DNA from: UBA1422 sp041752735
GTDB taxonomy: Bacteria > Bacillota > Clostridia > Peptostreptococcales > Anaerovoracaceae
NCBI GenBank assembly: GCA_041752735.1
Contig: JBGSVW010000034.1
Span: forward strand, 1-64,000
Length of the DNA stretch: 64,000 nt
Direction of reading: 5' to 3'
The position numbers and the translations under genes were made by a program. Shown here in pieces: positions 52,767 through 61,758 of this stretch (position 1 is the first letter of the stretch; every line of letters begins with the position of its first letter). Under the pieces are notes generated by a model that ran no database searches, was not told the origin of the DNA, and saw nothing but the letters and a program-made list of their open reading frames with translations.

Positions 52767-53837
52767 TTATTTGACTTCGACGGTCCAGCGCATGTCATCC
52801 GGGTTCTTACCGGTTTGGATGCCATAAAGGGTGTCGTATAAATCCTGTGCGATGGGACCGACTTCGTTGTTGTTGATGGTGACGCATTCGTCGTTGTAGC
52901 AAAGGGTGCCCACTGGGCTGATGACCGCTGCGGTGCCTGAGGCAAAGACTTCATTGAGTCTGCCGGCTCTGGCTGCGGTATACACATCGTCAATTGACAA
53001 TCTTTGCTCGGTGACTTTGATTCCCTTTTTCTTCAGCAGGGCAATGACGGAATTCCTTGTGATACCGGGGAGAATGGTGCCGCCCAAAGGCGCGGTAACC
53101 ACTTCGCCGTCAATGACAAAGAATGCATTGGACGTACCGATTTCTTCCACGAATTTGCGTTGTACCGCATCTAGCCACAGCACCTGGTCATAGCCTTTTT
53201 TGGCTGCAACCACCTGGGCTTTGAGGCTGGCCGCATAGTTGCCACCGCACTTGATTTCTCCGGTGCCGCCGATGGCCGCACGGACAAATTTATCTTCCAC
53301 ATAAATCTTGGTGGGCTTCAGGCCTGAAGCATAGTAAGGACCCACAGGACTTAGGATGATGATGAATTGATAATGGTTGGAGGGCCGAACGCCTACGAAA
53401 GGTTCGTCTGCAATCATGAAAGGACGGATGTAAAGGGAAGTGCCTTCTGCTTGTGGAATCCATTCTTTATCGATGGAAACCAGGGCTTGCACCGCTTTGA
53501 CATACATCTGTGGATGAATGGTGGGCATGCAAAGGCGATCCGCACTGCGGTTTAACCTTTGGGCATTCATTTCCGGGCGGAACAACAGGATTCTGCCGTC
53601 CGGGGTTTTGTAGGCCTTCATGCCTTCGAACATGACCTGGGCGTAATGGAAACACACCGTAGCCGGATCCAAAGACAATGGACCATACGGTACAATTCTG
53701 GCATCATGCCAGCCTTTGTCCGTTTCCCAATCCATGATAAACATATGGTCGGTGAATTCCACACCAAACTTCAGCGTATCTTCGTCGGGTCTTTTTTTGG
53801 GGTTTGTGGTCTTTGTGATTGTAAAATCTGCACTCAT
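52767..53837 (-). CDS. ilvE: Branched-chain amino-acid aminotransferase
   Basis: 356 residues, fold type IV. FEGMKAYKT (~70-78), the PLP lysine in the GGNYAASLKAQ region (~203) and EEIGTSNAFFV, GTAAVISPVG near the end are class IIb IlvE landmarks. It interconverts leucine, isoleucine or valine and their 2-oxo acids. Upstream lie the four oxidoreductase subunits, which could oxidise those 2-oxo acids to branched acyl-CoAs, so here it probably works in catabolism. Confidence 0.93.
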   Translation of the reverse strand: MSADFTITKTTNPKKRPDEDTLKFGVEFTDHMFIMDWETDKGWHDARIVPYGPLSLDPATVCFHYAQVMFEGMKAYKTPDGRILLFRPEMNAQRLNRSADRLCMPTIHPQMYVKAVQALVSIDKEWIPQAEGTSLYIRPFMIADEPFVGVRPSNHYQFIIILSPVGPYYASGLKPTKIYVEDKFVRAAIGGTGEIKCGGNYAASLKAQVVAAKKGYDQVLWLDAVQRKFVEEIGTSNAFFVIDGEVVTAPLGGTILPGITRNSVIALLKKKGIKVTEQRLSIDDVYTAARAGRLNEVFASGTAAVISPVGTLCYNDECVTINNNEVGPIAQDLYDTLYGIQTGKNPDDMRWTVEVK

Positions 53838-53857
53838 GATTGCTTCCTCCTTCGGAA

Positions 53858-54628
53858 TTATCTCTGCAGCCAGGTCGGCCGCATGTACAATTTAATGGGG
53901 TAGATGTTCAGCTTTAGGTTCCGTCTTTCCACTTCTTCGGTCAGCGGCTTCACCAGGTTTTGGCGGCAGCTGTCAAAAAGGAGAGGGACACCCATGGCTT
54001 CGCTGATTTCTTTGCAAAGCGCATGGCCTTTGATGATATCTTCCACAGTGGTTTCGTTGAGCATATGGGTGTTGTTGATTAGCCCGGCAAACGGGATACC
54101 CGTCTCCAAGGTGATGCTGTTGATATGGTCCACCGTATTTCTGAAGTTGTCGGTTTCCGGTCGGTTGACGTTGACCACACAAAGCATTTGACTGTCTTTT
54201 TCAACCAGATATTTTTTGTACTGGATCAGGAGCATGGCTCCTGTATTATTCCCGCCCACATCCAAAATGGTGCGGCACCGGTTGTTCTGCAGTGGCGCCA
54301 TGATTCTGGGAGAAACCGCCGGCAGGTCTTCGGTGATGTCCATTTCAAAGGTGTTGCTGATGATGTCGATCTCGTTTTTGGTGAACAGGCTTTTTCGCTC
54401 CCGGCTTCGAAAATATGGGTTGGCGATATCCAGGTCGCATATGGTTACCTTGCAAAAGGGAAGAATGTCTTCGGGAAAATTTTCTTCCAGGCGAAGCCGG
54501 TCCAGCCGAGCTTTGGCATCCATGGCAAGATTCACGGCCAGTTCGGTTTTCCCGCTGCCGTAATGTCCTACCAGGGCGGTGACTCGAGTCAGTTGGTCTA
54601 TGATACGATCGGTATTGGTATTATTCAT
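53858..54628 (-). CDS. P-loop ATPase associated with a 2-oxoacid oxidoreductase
   Basis: 256 residues. Walker A GHYGSGKTE (~21-29), a later DLDIANPYFRSRE and DVGGNNTGA resemble the SIMIBI/Mrp-MinD group of ATPases. It stands between the gamma subunit and ilvE in the operon. Similar proteins accompany keto-acid oxidoreductases in anaerobes; maturation or regulation of the complex is conceivable, but I know of no proven role. It ends 21 bases before ilvE. Confidence 0.7.
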   Translation of the reverse strand: MNNTNTDRIIDQLTRVTALVGHYGSGKTELAVNLAMDAKARLDRLRLEENFPEDILPFCKVTICDLDIANPYFRSRERKSLFTKNEIDIISNTFEMDITEDLPAVSPRIMAPLQNNRCRTILDVGGNNTGAMLLIQYKKYLVEKDSQMLCVVNVNRPETDNFRNTVDHINSITLETGIPFAGLINNTHMLNETTVEDIIKGHALCKEISEAMGVPLLFDSCRQNLVKPLTEEVERRNLKLNIYPIKLYMRPTWLQR

Positions 54629-54657
54629 TGGGTACTCTTTCCGGTTATATCTAGATT

Positions 54658-55203
54658 TTATTCGGTTTGGTGTTCGCTCCAGTAGTTGACAGCCTTCAGG
54701 TTCAGTTCAATCATTTTGGCTTTGCCGCCTTTGAAGTTTTCCTGAAAAACCTCTTCAATCCGGGATAAATCCACCACTTCTGAGGAACCAATCAGGGCGC
54801 CCAGCATGACCACATTGGCCACTTTTTCGTTCCCTAAGTTTTCTCTGGCAATGGAATTGCAATCCACATAGATGGCCTTCACATCGGTCCGTTCCACCTT
54901 TTTGGAAATGATGCCGGAGTTGACGATGATGGTGCCACCCGGGACCACCATATCGGTGAATTTGTCCAGGGAGCTGCCGTTCATGGCCAATAGCACGTCT
55001 ACGGCGGTGACAATGGGCGAAGCGATGGGCTTGTCCGAAATCACCACGGTGCAGTTGGCGGTGCCGCCTCGCATCTCAGGTCCGTATGCCGGCATCCAGG
55101 ATACTTCCCGACCTTCCAGCATTGCGGTATAGGCCAGCAGCTGGCCAATCAGTAAAATTCCTTGTCCGCCGAAGCCGGCGATAAATACTCGTTTCGTCGC
55201 CAT
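54658..55203 (-). CDS. 2-oxoacid:ferredoxin oxidoreductase, gamma subunit
   Basis: 181 residues. GFGGQGILLIGQLLA (~10-24) and SWMPAYGPEMRGGTANC (~35-51) are the defining motifs of the gamma domain, which helps bind CoA. It abuts the beta subunit gene with no gap. Together with the alpha, beta and delta subunits it forms a four-subunit enzyme, probably of VOR or KOR type. Confidence 0.9.
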   Translation of the reverse strand: MATKRVFIAGFGGQGILLIGQLLAYTAMLEGREVSWMPAYGPEMRGGTANCTVVISDKPIASPIVTAVDVLLAMNGSSLDKFTDMVVPGGTIIVNSGIISKKVERTDVKAIYVDCNSIARENLGNEKVANVVMLGALIGSSEVVDLSRIEEVFQENFKGGKAKMIELNLKAVNYWSEHQTE

Positions 55204-55950
55204 TTATTTCACCCCATCCGGACACTTGAATTGCTGTAACGGATAGTATGGAATCAGGGCTTCGTCAATCCATTCCAGGGCCTTGATGGGGGGTTTGCCC
55301 CAGTTGACCGGACAGGCTGACAACAGCTCTACAAAGGCGAATCCCACGCCTTTGGCCTGGACGTCGAAGGCCCGGGCAATGGCTCTTTTGGCTGCTCTCA
55401 CATGGGACGGGCTGTTTAAGGCCACACGTTCCACATAGACGGCGCCATCGATGGTGGCTAGCATTTCCGCCACACGCAGAGGCATGCCGGCGTCTTCCGC
55501 TTTTCGGCCGTCCTGGGCGGTGGTCGCCTTTTGGCCAATTAAGGTGGTGGGGGCCATCTGTCCCCCGGTCATGCCATAAATGGCGTTGTTAATAAAGAAC
55601 GTGCAAATCTTCTCGCCACGGTGAGCGGCATGGATGATTTCTCCGGTGCCGATGGAGGCTAAGTCCCCATCTCCCTGGTAGGTGAATATCAGGTTGCCCG
55701 GGTGAACCCGTTTGATGGCCGAGGCCACCGCAGGGGCACGGCCGTGGGCCGCTTCAATCATATCTACATTCAAATACCGGTGGGCCACAATGGAGCAACC
55801 AACGGGGGAAACCCCAATGGTGTCTCCTAGTCGTCCGGATTCCTCCAGGACTTCCATGATCAGGCGGTGAGCGATGCCGTGGGTACAACCCGGGCAGTAA
55901 TGAGTTTCTGCGTCCCGCATGCCGGGGGTGACTTCAAATACAGTCTTCAA
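55204..55950 (-). CDS. 2-oxoacid:ferredoxin oxidoreductase, beta (TPP) subunit
   Basis: 248 residues from TTG 55950, which overlaps the alpha stop as TTGA and has AAGGAGGTG upstream; a longer reading from 55995 lacks support. YCPGCTHG (~18-25) starts the TPP domain, and GDGDLASIGTGE...NNAIYGMTGGQ (~94-125) holds the TPP-magnesium site. It decarboxylates a 2-oxo acid and passes electrons to the delta ferredoxin. Confidence 0.9.
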   Translation of the reverse strand: MKTVFEVTPGMRDAETHYCPGCTHGIAHRLIMEVLEESGRLGDTIGVSPVGCSIVAHRYLNVDMIEAAHGRAPAVASAIKRVHPGNLIFTYQGDGDLASIGTGEIIHAAHRGEKICTFFINNAIYGMTGGQMAPTTLIGQKATTAQDGRKAEDAGMPLRVAEMLATIDGAVYVERVALNSPSHVRAAKRAIARAFDVQAKGVGFAFVELLSACPVNWGKPPIKALEWIDEALIPYYPLQQFKCPDGVK

Positions 55951-57170
55951 ACCTCCACCTCCTTTCCGGTTTTGGGATTGCTGTCTGTGCAACAATCAGG
56001 GCCACATGAAGAATCGGGTTCACAGGCAGGTCCGCTTCCAGCACCACATCCGGAGCCACATTCGCAGCAGCAAGGAGCCGGGCCGTTGATGGCGTTGTAT
56101 AAAGCTTCCGCTTCTTGTGTTATTTCGTCAGGGGTCAGCAAAATGCCGGAGGCCCGTCCAATGAGCTCCACAGGGCGTTTGCCCAGGATCGCCAGTTTGA
56201 CGTCCTGAATCAGTTGCCCACGGGAAAGTTCCGCAGAAATCACCAGCTTTGCGTTGGGTGCTTTCTTGTCGATTTCATCAAAGGCTTTGTATGGGAAAGG
56301 CCATAGGGTTTTGGGCCGAATCAGTCCGGCTTTGATGCCCTTTTTGGCCAGTTGGTCCATGGATTCCCGGACGATGCGGGCAGTGGTGCCGTAGGCGGCA
56401 AACACAATGTCGGCATTTTCCAGGTTGACGGTTTCGTATTCGGGAAGTTCCTTCTCGGCCTTGATGTATTTCTCCCAAAGCTTGTCGCTATACGCGGCGA
56501 AGGCATTTTGATCCAGCCATACCGAGTTGATGGCGTTTCGTTCCCGTTTATTTTTATGGCCGGTGAGGGCCCAAGGTTTCGCTTTGGCAATGTCGTCGCC
56601 CATGATGGGCGTTTGAGCCGGAGGAATGGTGACCGGTTCCATCATCTGGCCCAGCATGCCGTCGGCCAGAATCATGACGGGGTTCCGATATTCGTCTGCC
56701 ACGTCAAAGCCTTTGATCATCATGTCCATGGCTTCCTGAATGCTTTCAGGGGCGTACACAAATATGTGGTAGTCGCCGTTTCCGCCGCCACGGGTGGCCT
56801 GGAAATAGTCTGCCTGGGCAGGTTGAATGGCTCCGATGCCGGGGCCTGCGCGCATGACGTTGATGATGACCATGGGAGCTTGGATGTTGGCCAAGCCGGA
56901 AAGTCCTTCCTGCATCAGGGCTACCCCCGGTGAGGATGAGGAGGTCAGCACTCGTCCACCGGCTGCCGCTGCGCCGTAGCACATGTTGATGGAAGCCAGT
57001 TCGCTTTCTGCCTGTATAAAGGACCCGCCCACTTTGGGAAGTTCCCGGGACATGAATTCTGTGATTTCATTTTGTGGTGTAATGGGGTAACCGAAGTAGT
57101 ACCGGCAGCCTGCTCGGATTGCGGCAAGCGCCAGGGCTTCGTTGCCCTTCATCAGCTTTCTGTCTGCCAT
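55947..57170 (-). CDS. 2-oxoacid:ferredoxin oxidoreductase, alpha subunit, with cysteine-rich tail
   Basis: 407 residues from ATG 57170 (GGAGGAGG upstream). GYPITPQNEI (~27-36), QAESELAS and GGNGDYH are alpha-subunit motifs. The last ~45 residues are unusual: a low-complexity tail with nine cysteines in runs such as CCCEC and DCC among G, S and P, before the normal-looking end. The tail could bind a metal or a cluster. Operon order delta-alpha-beta-gamma-ATPase-ilvE suggests branched-chain 2-oxo acids as substrates. Confidence 0.9.
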   Translation of the reverse strand: MADRKLMKGNEALALAAIRAGCRYYFGYPITPQNEITEFMSRELPKVGGSFIQAESELASINMCYGAAAAGGRVLTSSSSPGVALMQEGLSGLANIQAPMVIINVMRAGPGIGAIQPAQADYFQATRGGGNGDYHIFVYAPESIQEAMDMMIKGFDVADEYRNPVMILADGMLGQMMEPVTIPPAQTPIMGDDIAKAKPWALTGHKNKRERNAINSVWLDQNAFAAYSDKLWEKYIKAEKELPEYETVNLENADIVFAAYGTTARIVRESMDQLAKKGIKAGLIRPKTLWPFPYKAFDEIDKKAPNAKLVISAELSRGQLIQDVKLAILGKRPVELIGRASGILLTPDEITQEAEALYNAINGPAPCCCECGSGCGAGSGPACEPDSSCGPDCCTDSNPKTGKEVEV

Positions 57171-57171
57171 T

Positions 57172-57399
57172 CTAGTCCTCCTCCTTGTATACGCTGATGA
57201 CCCCGTCAGGGCACATGAGCGCGCAGCTGCCACAGGCAATGCACTTATCCATGTCTGTGCAGGTGACAGGGTGATAGTCTTTTTTGTTGACCACGGTCAG
57301 GTCAATGGCCAAAATCTTGGCCGGGCAAGCATGGACGCATAACTCGCAGCCCTTGCACTTGTCGATTTGAAATTTTAGGATTCCTCTTCCTTTTGACAT
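57172..57399 (-). CDS. 2-oxoacid:ferredoxin oxidoreductase, delta subunit (2[4Fe-4S] ferredoxin)
   Basis: 75 residues with two clusters: CKGCELCVHACP (~15-26) and CIACGSCALMCP (~53-64). It carries electrons from the TPP site to ferredoxin. First gene of the operon; its stop is two bases before the alpha start. Confidence 0.92.
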   Translation of the reverse strand: MSKGRGILKFQIDKCKGCELCVHACPAKILAIDLTVVNKKDYHPVTCTDMDKCIACGSCALMCPDGVISVYKEED

Positions 57400-57483
57400 T
57401 TTGGTTCCTTTCTGGGTTGGTCTACTGCCGCGGTATGTTGCGGTCAGAAGCTGTGGATCGGTTCGTAACCGGTCTTCATTGTT

Positions 57484-60400
57484 TTATTTGTCTTCCATGC
57501 CTTTGTACTGTCGGTAGCGGTCCAAAGCGTCTTTTTCTGCTTCATCGAAGAGTGCCTTGGCGTTCTTTGGAAAACTCTTTTCCAAGGAGGCGTAGCGGAC
57601 TTCGTTCTTGAAGAATTCACGAAGAGGCACGGTGGGCTCTTTGGAATCCAGGGTGAAAACCCCCGGGTTGCCATCCGGGCCTTTGGTGTCCGGGTTGTAT
57701 CGATACAAGAACCAATATCCTGCATTGACGGCCTCTTTCATCTCGATGAGCATGTTGCTCATGCCGGCTTTGATGCCGTGGTTGATGCAGGGGGCGTAGG
57801 CCACAACGATGGAAGGTCCTTTGTGGGCTTGCGCTTCTTTGAGAGCCTTGATCAGCTGGTTTTGGTCAGCGCCCATTGCCACATTGGCCACATAGACGTT
57901 TCCGTAGGTCATCAGCTGAAGGCCCAGGTCTTTTTTCTTGGTTTTCTTGCCGGAGGCCTGGAATTGTGCCACTGCACCGATGGTGGTTGCCTTGGAAGAC
58001 TGCCCGCCGGTGTTGGAGTAGACTTCCGTGTCTACAATCAGCACGTTGACGTCTTCGCCCATGGCGAACACGTGGTCCAGCCCGCCGTAGCCAATGTCGT
58101 AGGCCCAACCGTCTCCGCCAACCATCCACATGGTTTTCTTGGAAAGCTGGTCTTTCCGCTCCAGGATTTTTTTGGCCAGGTCTTTGGCTTCTCCCTTGAG
58201 GGTTCGCGCTTTGAGTGCGGCTTCCAGTTCCGCCACCAGTTTGTCGCTGGCAGGGGTGCTGGCTTCCAGGTCATCCCAGGTATCGAACCATTTCTTCAGG
58301 GCGGTCTTTAAAGGCGCAGGTAGGGTTTGCCCCTGCTTGTCGCTTTCTTTGGATTTTTCAAGTAGGGCCGTCGCTAAACCGGTGACCAGTTCACGCTGCT
58401 GTTTCACAGCCAGGCACATGCCGTAACTGAACTCGGCGTTATTTTCAAACAGGGAGTTGGACCAGGCAGGCCCCTTCCCTTCTTTGTTGGTGGTGTAAGG
58501 CACGCAAGGCATGGCGGATCCCCAGGCCTGGGTGCAACCGGTGGCGTTGGCAAAGTACATTTTGTCCCCATAGAGCTGGGTCAAAAGTTTGATGTACGGA
58601 GTTTCCCCACAGCCGGCGCAGGCCCCTGAGAACTCAAGGAGGGGCTGTTTGAACTGGCTTCCCTTGATGGTCCCCGGGTCGAAGGATCCGGTTTTCTCTT
58701 TGAGGGTCAGACCGTACTCCCAGCTTTCTTTGCCCACCGGCACTTCCGCGGCGGGATGGATGACCAGTGCCTTTTCTTTGGCCGGACAGGTCACAGCGCA
58801 ACAGCCGCAGCTGGTGCAATCCTGGGTGCTGATCTGAAGACTGTATCGATAATCCGCCAGGTCTTTGCCTTTGGCGGCGATGGTTTCAAATTCTGCGGGT
58901 GCATTCTTGATTTCCTTGCTGTCCAGCAAATACGGCCGGATGCAACCGTGGGGGCAAACCAGGGCGCATTGGTTGCACTGGATGCAGTTGTCTTTGACCC
59001 ACATGGGAATGTCCGTGGCGATGCCCCGCTTTTCGTAGGCGGAGGTTCCAAGAGGCATGGTCCCGTCTTTCATGCCGACGAAGGCGCTGACAGGCAGGCT
59101 GTCCCCTTCTTGGGCATTGATGGGAATCTGTATGTTCTTGATAAACTTCGGAAGGGGTGTTTCGTCCTTGCCGGTTTTCTTTTTGACGTCCTTGGCGGTG
59201 GCCCAGCTGGCAGGCACGGCAACTTTCTTTGCTGCGGTGATGCCGCTGTCGATGGCAGCCATATTCATTTTGACAATGGTCTTGCCCTTTTTCTCATAGG
59301 TGGTCTGAGCCGCTTCCTTCATGTATTCCACCGCCTTCTCGACGGGGATGATTTTGGCCAGGTTGAAGAAGGCCGACTGGAGGACCATGTTGGCCCGGTT
59401 GCCAAGACCCAGTTCGTTGGACACCCGGTTGGCGTCGATGATATAGAACTGGATGTCGTTTTTGGCGATATATTTTTTTACTTCGGCGGGCAAGTTTTGT
59501 TCCAGCTCTTCTTCTGTCCAGTCGCAGTTCAAAAGGAAGGTGCCTCCCTTTTCCAGTTCAGGAACGATGCTGTACTTGCTGAGAAAGTTCTGGTTGTGGC
59601 ACGCGATGAAGCTGGCGGATTTCACCAGGTAGGTGGAGCGGATAGGCGAAGTGCCAAACCGCAGGTGGGACTTGGTGATGCCAAAAGACTTCTTGGTGTC
59701 GTATTCAAAATATGCCTGGGTATACATGTCTGTGGATTCGCTGATAATCTTGATGGAGTTCTTGTTGGCGCCAACGGTGCCGTCGGAGCCCAGCCCCCAG
59801 AATTTGCAGCTGATGGTCTTGGGGTCTCCTGCATAAAAGTTCTCCCCCTGGATTAGGGAATGGCCGGTGATGTCATCATCGATGCCAATGGTAAAATGGT
59901 CCTTGGGACGAGGGGATTTTAGGTTGTCAAACACCGCCTTGATTTGGGCGGGATTGGTGTCTTTGGAAGAAAGGCCATAGCGTCCGCCATAAATCTTGGG
60001 GACGTTGTCCCGGTTGGTGAAGGCTGCGCAGATGTCTTTGTACAAAGGTTCGCCGTCGGCGCCTGCATCTTTCATCCTGTCCAGCACTGCGATTTTGGTC
60101 ACAGATTTAGGTAAGGCCTTGAGCAGGTGCTTGGTGGAAAACGGTCGATACAAGTGGACCTGAATGAAGCCGACTTTCTCGCCTTTGCTGTTGAGGTAGT
60201 CTACGGTTTCTGCGATGGTGCCTGAAACGGAGCCCATGGCCACTACAACCCGGTCCGCATCTTTGGGACCGTAGTATTGGAACAGCTTATATTTGCGCCC
60301 GGTAATCCGGGTGATGTCGTCAAAGTAGCTTTGGACCAGGTCGGGAAGCGCTTCGTAATCTTCGTTGTTGGATTCACGAACCTGGAAATAGATGTCCGGG

Positions 60401-61062
60401 TTTTGGACGGTGCTGCGAAGCACCGGGTGATCCGGGTTCAGGGCATTTCGTCGCCAGGCGGAAAGGGCGTTTTCGTCCATCAGCTCAGCCAGGTCGTCGT
60501 AATCTATACATTCAATCTTTTGGATTTCATGGGAAGTACGGAATCCATCAAAAAAGTGCATGAAGGGAATCCGAGATTCGATGGCGGCCAGATGGGCCAC
60601 CCCAGCTAGGTCCATGACTTCCTGGACGCTACCGGTACTGATCATGGCAAAGCCGGTGCTCCTGGAGTTCATCACGTCGGAGTGATCTCCAAAAATTGAA
60701 AAAGCATGGGTACCCACAGTACGGGCAGCCACATGCAAAACCCCCGGATGCCGTTGTCCGGATATTCTATGCATGGTGGGTATCATAAGCATCAGTCCCT
60801 GGGATGATGTGTAGGAAGTGGCCAGGGTGCCTGCTTCCAGTGCGCCGTGTACGACACCGGCAGCGCCGGCTTCCGACTGCATTTCGACTAAGTGTACCGG
60901 TTGGCCAAAGATGTTCTTTTTGCCGGCTGCGGCCCACTCGTCAGTTTTTTCTGCCATGGGGGATGAGGGGGTAATTGGGTAGATGCCTGCTACTTCAGTA
61001 AAGGCATAAGCTACATAGGCTGCAGCCTCGTTTCCGTCCATGGTCTTGATGATTTTGCTCAT
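57484..61062 (-). CDS. nifJ: Pyruvate:ferredoxin (flavodoxin) oxidoreductase
   Basis: 1192 residues, the full length of the single-chain enzyme. In order: domain I with YPITPSSPMAE (~27-37); the gamma-like domain with GLGSDGTVGANKN (~430-442); a ferredoxin domain with CIQCNQCALVCP (~695-706) and CTSCGCCAVTCP (~753-764); and the TPP domain with GCGETPYI and the GDGWAYDIGYGG...DTEVYSNTGGQ site. It oxidises pyruvate to acetyl-CoA and CO2. Start ATG 61062 follows GGAGG; an upstream reading from 61173 is unsupported. It has its own promoter. Confidence 0.96.
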   Translation of the reverse strand: MSKIIKTMDGNEAAAYVAYAFTEVAGIYPITPSSPMAEKTDEWAAAGKKNIFGQPVHLVEMQSEAGAAGVVHGALEAGTLATSYTSSQGLMLMIPTMHRISGQRHPGVLHVAARTVGTHAFSIFGDHSDVMNSRSTGFAMISTGSVQEVMDLAGVAHLAAIESRIPFMHFFDGFRTSHEIQKIECIDYDDLAELMDENALSAWRRNALNPDHPVLRSTVQNPDIYFQVRESNNEDYEALPDLVQSYFDDITRITGRKYKLFQYYGPKDADRVVVAMGSVSGTIAETVDYLNSKGEKVGFIQVHLYRPFSTKHLLKALPKSVTKIAVLDRMKDAGADGEPLYKDICAAFTNRDNVPKIYGGRYGLSSKDTNPAQIKAVFDNLKSPRPKDHFTIGIDDDITGHSLIQGENFYAGDPKTISCKFWGLGSDGTVGANKNSIKIISESTDMYTQAYFEYDTKKSFGITKSHLRFGTSPIRSTYLVKSASFIACHNQNFLSKYSIVPELEKGGTFLLNCDWTEEELEQNLPAEVKKYIAKNDIQFYIIDANRVSNELGLGNRANMVLQSAFFNLAKIIPVEKAVEYMKEAAQTTYEKKGKTIVKMNMAAIDSGITAAKKVAVPASWATAKDVKKKTGKDETPLPKFIKNIQIPINAQEGDSLPVSAFVGMKDGTMPLGTSAYEKRGIATDIPMWVKDNCIQCNQCALVCPHGCIRPYLLDSKEIKNAPAEFETIAAKGKDLADYRYSLQISTQDCTSCGCCAVTCPAKEKALVIHPAAEVPVGKESWEYGLTLKEKTGSFDPGTIKGSQFKQPLLEFSGACAGCGETPYIKLLTQLYGDKMYFANATGCTQAWGSAMPCVPYTTNKEGKGPAWSNSLFENNAEFSYGMCLAVKQQRELVTGLATALLEKSKESDKQGQTLPAPLKTALKKWFDTWDDLEASTPASDKLVAELEAALKARTLKGEAKDLAKKILERKDQLSKKTMWMVGGDGWAYDIGYGGLDHVFAMGEDVNVLIVDTEVYSNTGGQSSKATTIGAVAQFQASGKKTKKKDLGLQLMTYGNVYVANVAMGADQNQLIKALKEAQAHKGPSIVVAYAPCINHGIKAGMSNMLIEMKEAVNAGYWFLYRYNPDTKGPDGNPGVFTLDSKEPTVPLREFFKNEVRYASLEKSFPKNAKALFDEAEKDALDRYRQYKGMEDK

Positions 61063-61178
61063 GATGTTCCTCCAGAGTATGTAAGAAAAATGCGATAAAA
61101 TGCGTCGGTCTTTGGGCGAGGCATTTCCCTTTGGAATCCTTGCAGAAGCTGCCTCGGGCGCATTTTGATGCACCTTAT

Positions 61179-61207
61179 ATTTTATGGTTTTTGTTGGGTA
61201 AAGTCAA
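61179..61207 (-). promoter_or_regulatory. Promoter of nifJ
   Basis: Minus strand TTGACT (61207-61202), 17 bases, TAAAAT (61184-61179). Confidence 0.7.
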
Positions 61208-61301
61208 CAACTATCGTATTAATTTTTTGTGTTTTTCATACAATTCCAGGGGCGGTTTTTTGTGGAAGTTTGGTAAAAAAGGCAGAAATGAGGGGAAATG
61301 A

Positions 61302-61325
61302 AAAAGCCAGGGGTGCCTGGCTTTT
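61302..61325. terminator. Terminator after the MazG-like gene
   Basis: AAAAGCCAGG / CCTGGCTTTT, a 10-base perfect stem with a GGTG loop; it serves the leftward gene that ends at 61349. Confidence 0.85.
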
Positions 61326-61348
61326 AATAATATGGTTCGTAATTAATA

Positions 61349-61672
61349 TTAGTCTAGAATTTCCTTGAGGAAGACACGATCTAAATAGCCGCCCAGCTCT
61401 TCGAATCGCTGCATGCGAACCCTTTGAAACTCTTCCAGTGAAATCCCCTTAAATGCAAGGATGGCGTGCATGACTTCACCGACATCAGCCAGGCATTCGA
61501 TATCTCTATTGTCTATTGCATCCTGCTCCACATAGCGTTTGACCTCTGCAATAAAAAGGTCATTAAGCATCTGCAAATATTTATCGTCGTCCAAGTGAGC
61601 AGTGCGACAAGTCTTGCCCTTTTGAGACATAATCGCAGGAATGTTGTCACGAATTAAAGTGTTTGATTTCAT
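61349..61672 (-). CDS. MazG-like nucleoside-triphosphate pyrophosphohydrolase-related protein
   Basis: 107 residues from ATG 61672 behind AAGGAG. LIRDNIPAIM (~5-14), an acidic ECLADVGEVMHAI (~60-72) and a C-terminal RFEELGGYLDRVFL match the small phosphoribosyl-ATP pyrophosphohydrolase-like / MazG-like group. Several of the E/D metal ligands appear kept. It may clean up unusual nucleotides. Confidence 0.65.
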   Translation of the reverse strand: MKSNTLIRDNIPAIMSQKGKTCRTAHLDDDKYLQMLNDLFIAEVKRYVEQDAIDNRDIECLADVGEVMHAILAFKGISLEEFQRVRMQRFEELGGYLDRVFLKEILD

Positions 61673-61758
61673 GATGCTCTCCTTCACTTTCATTGATATT
61701 TTATATTGTTATTATACTCAATTGCGCGAAGAATTGCTACGATTTAATCATTTCAGAT

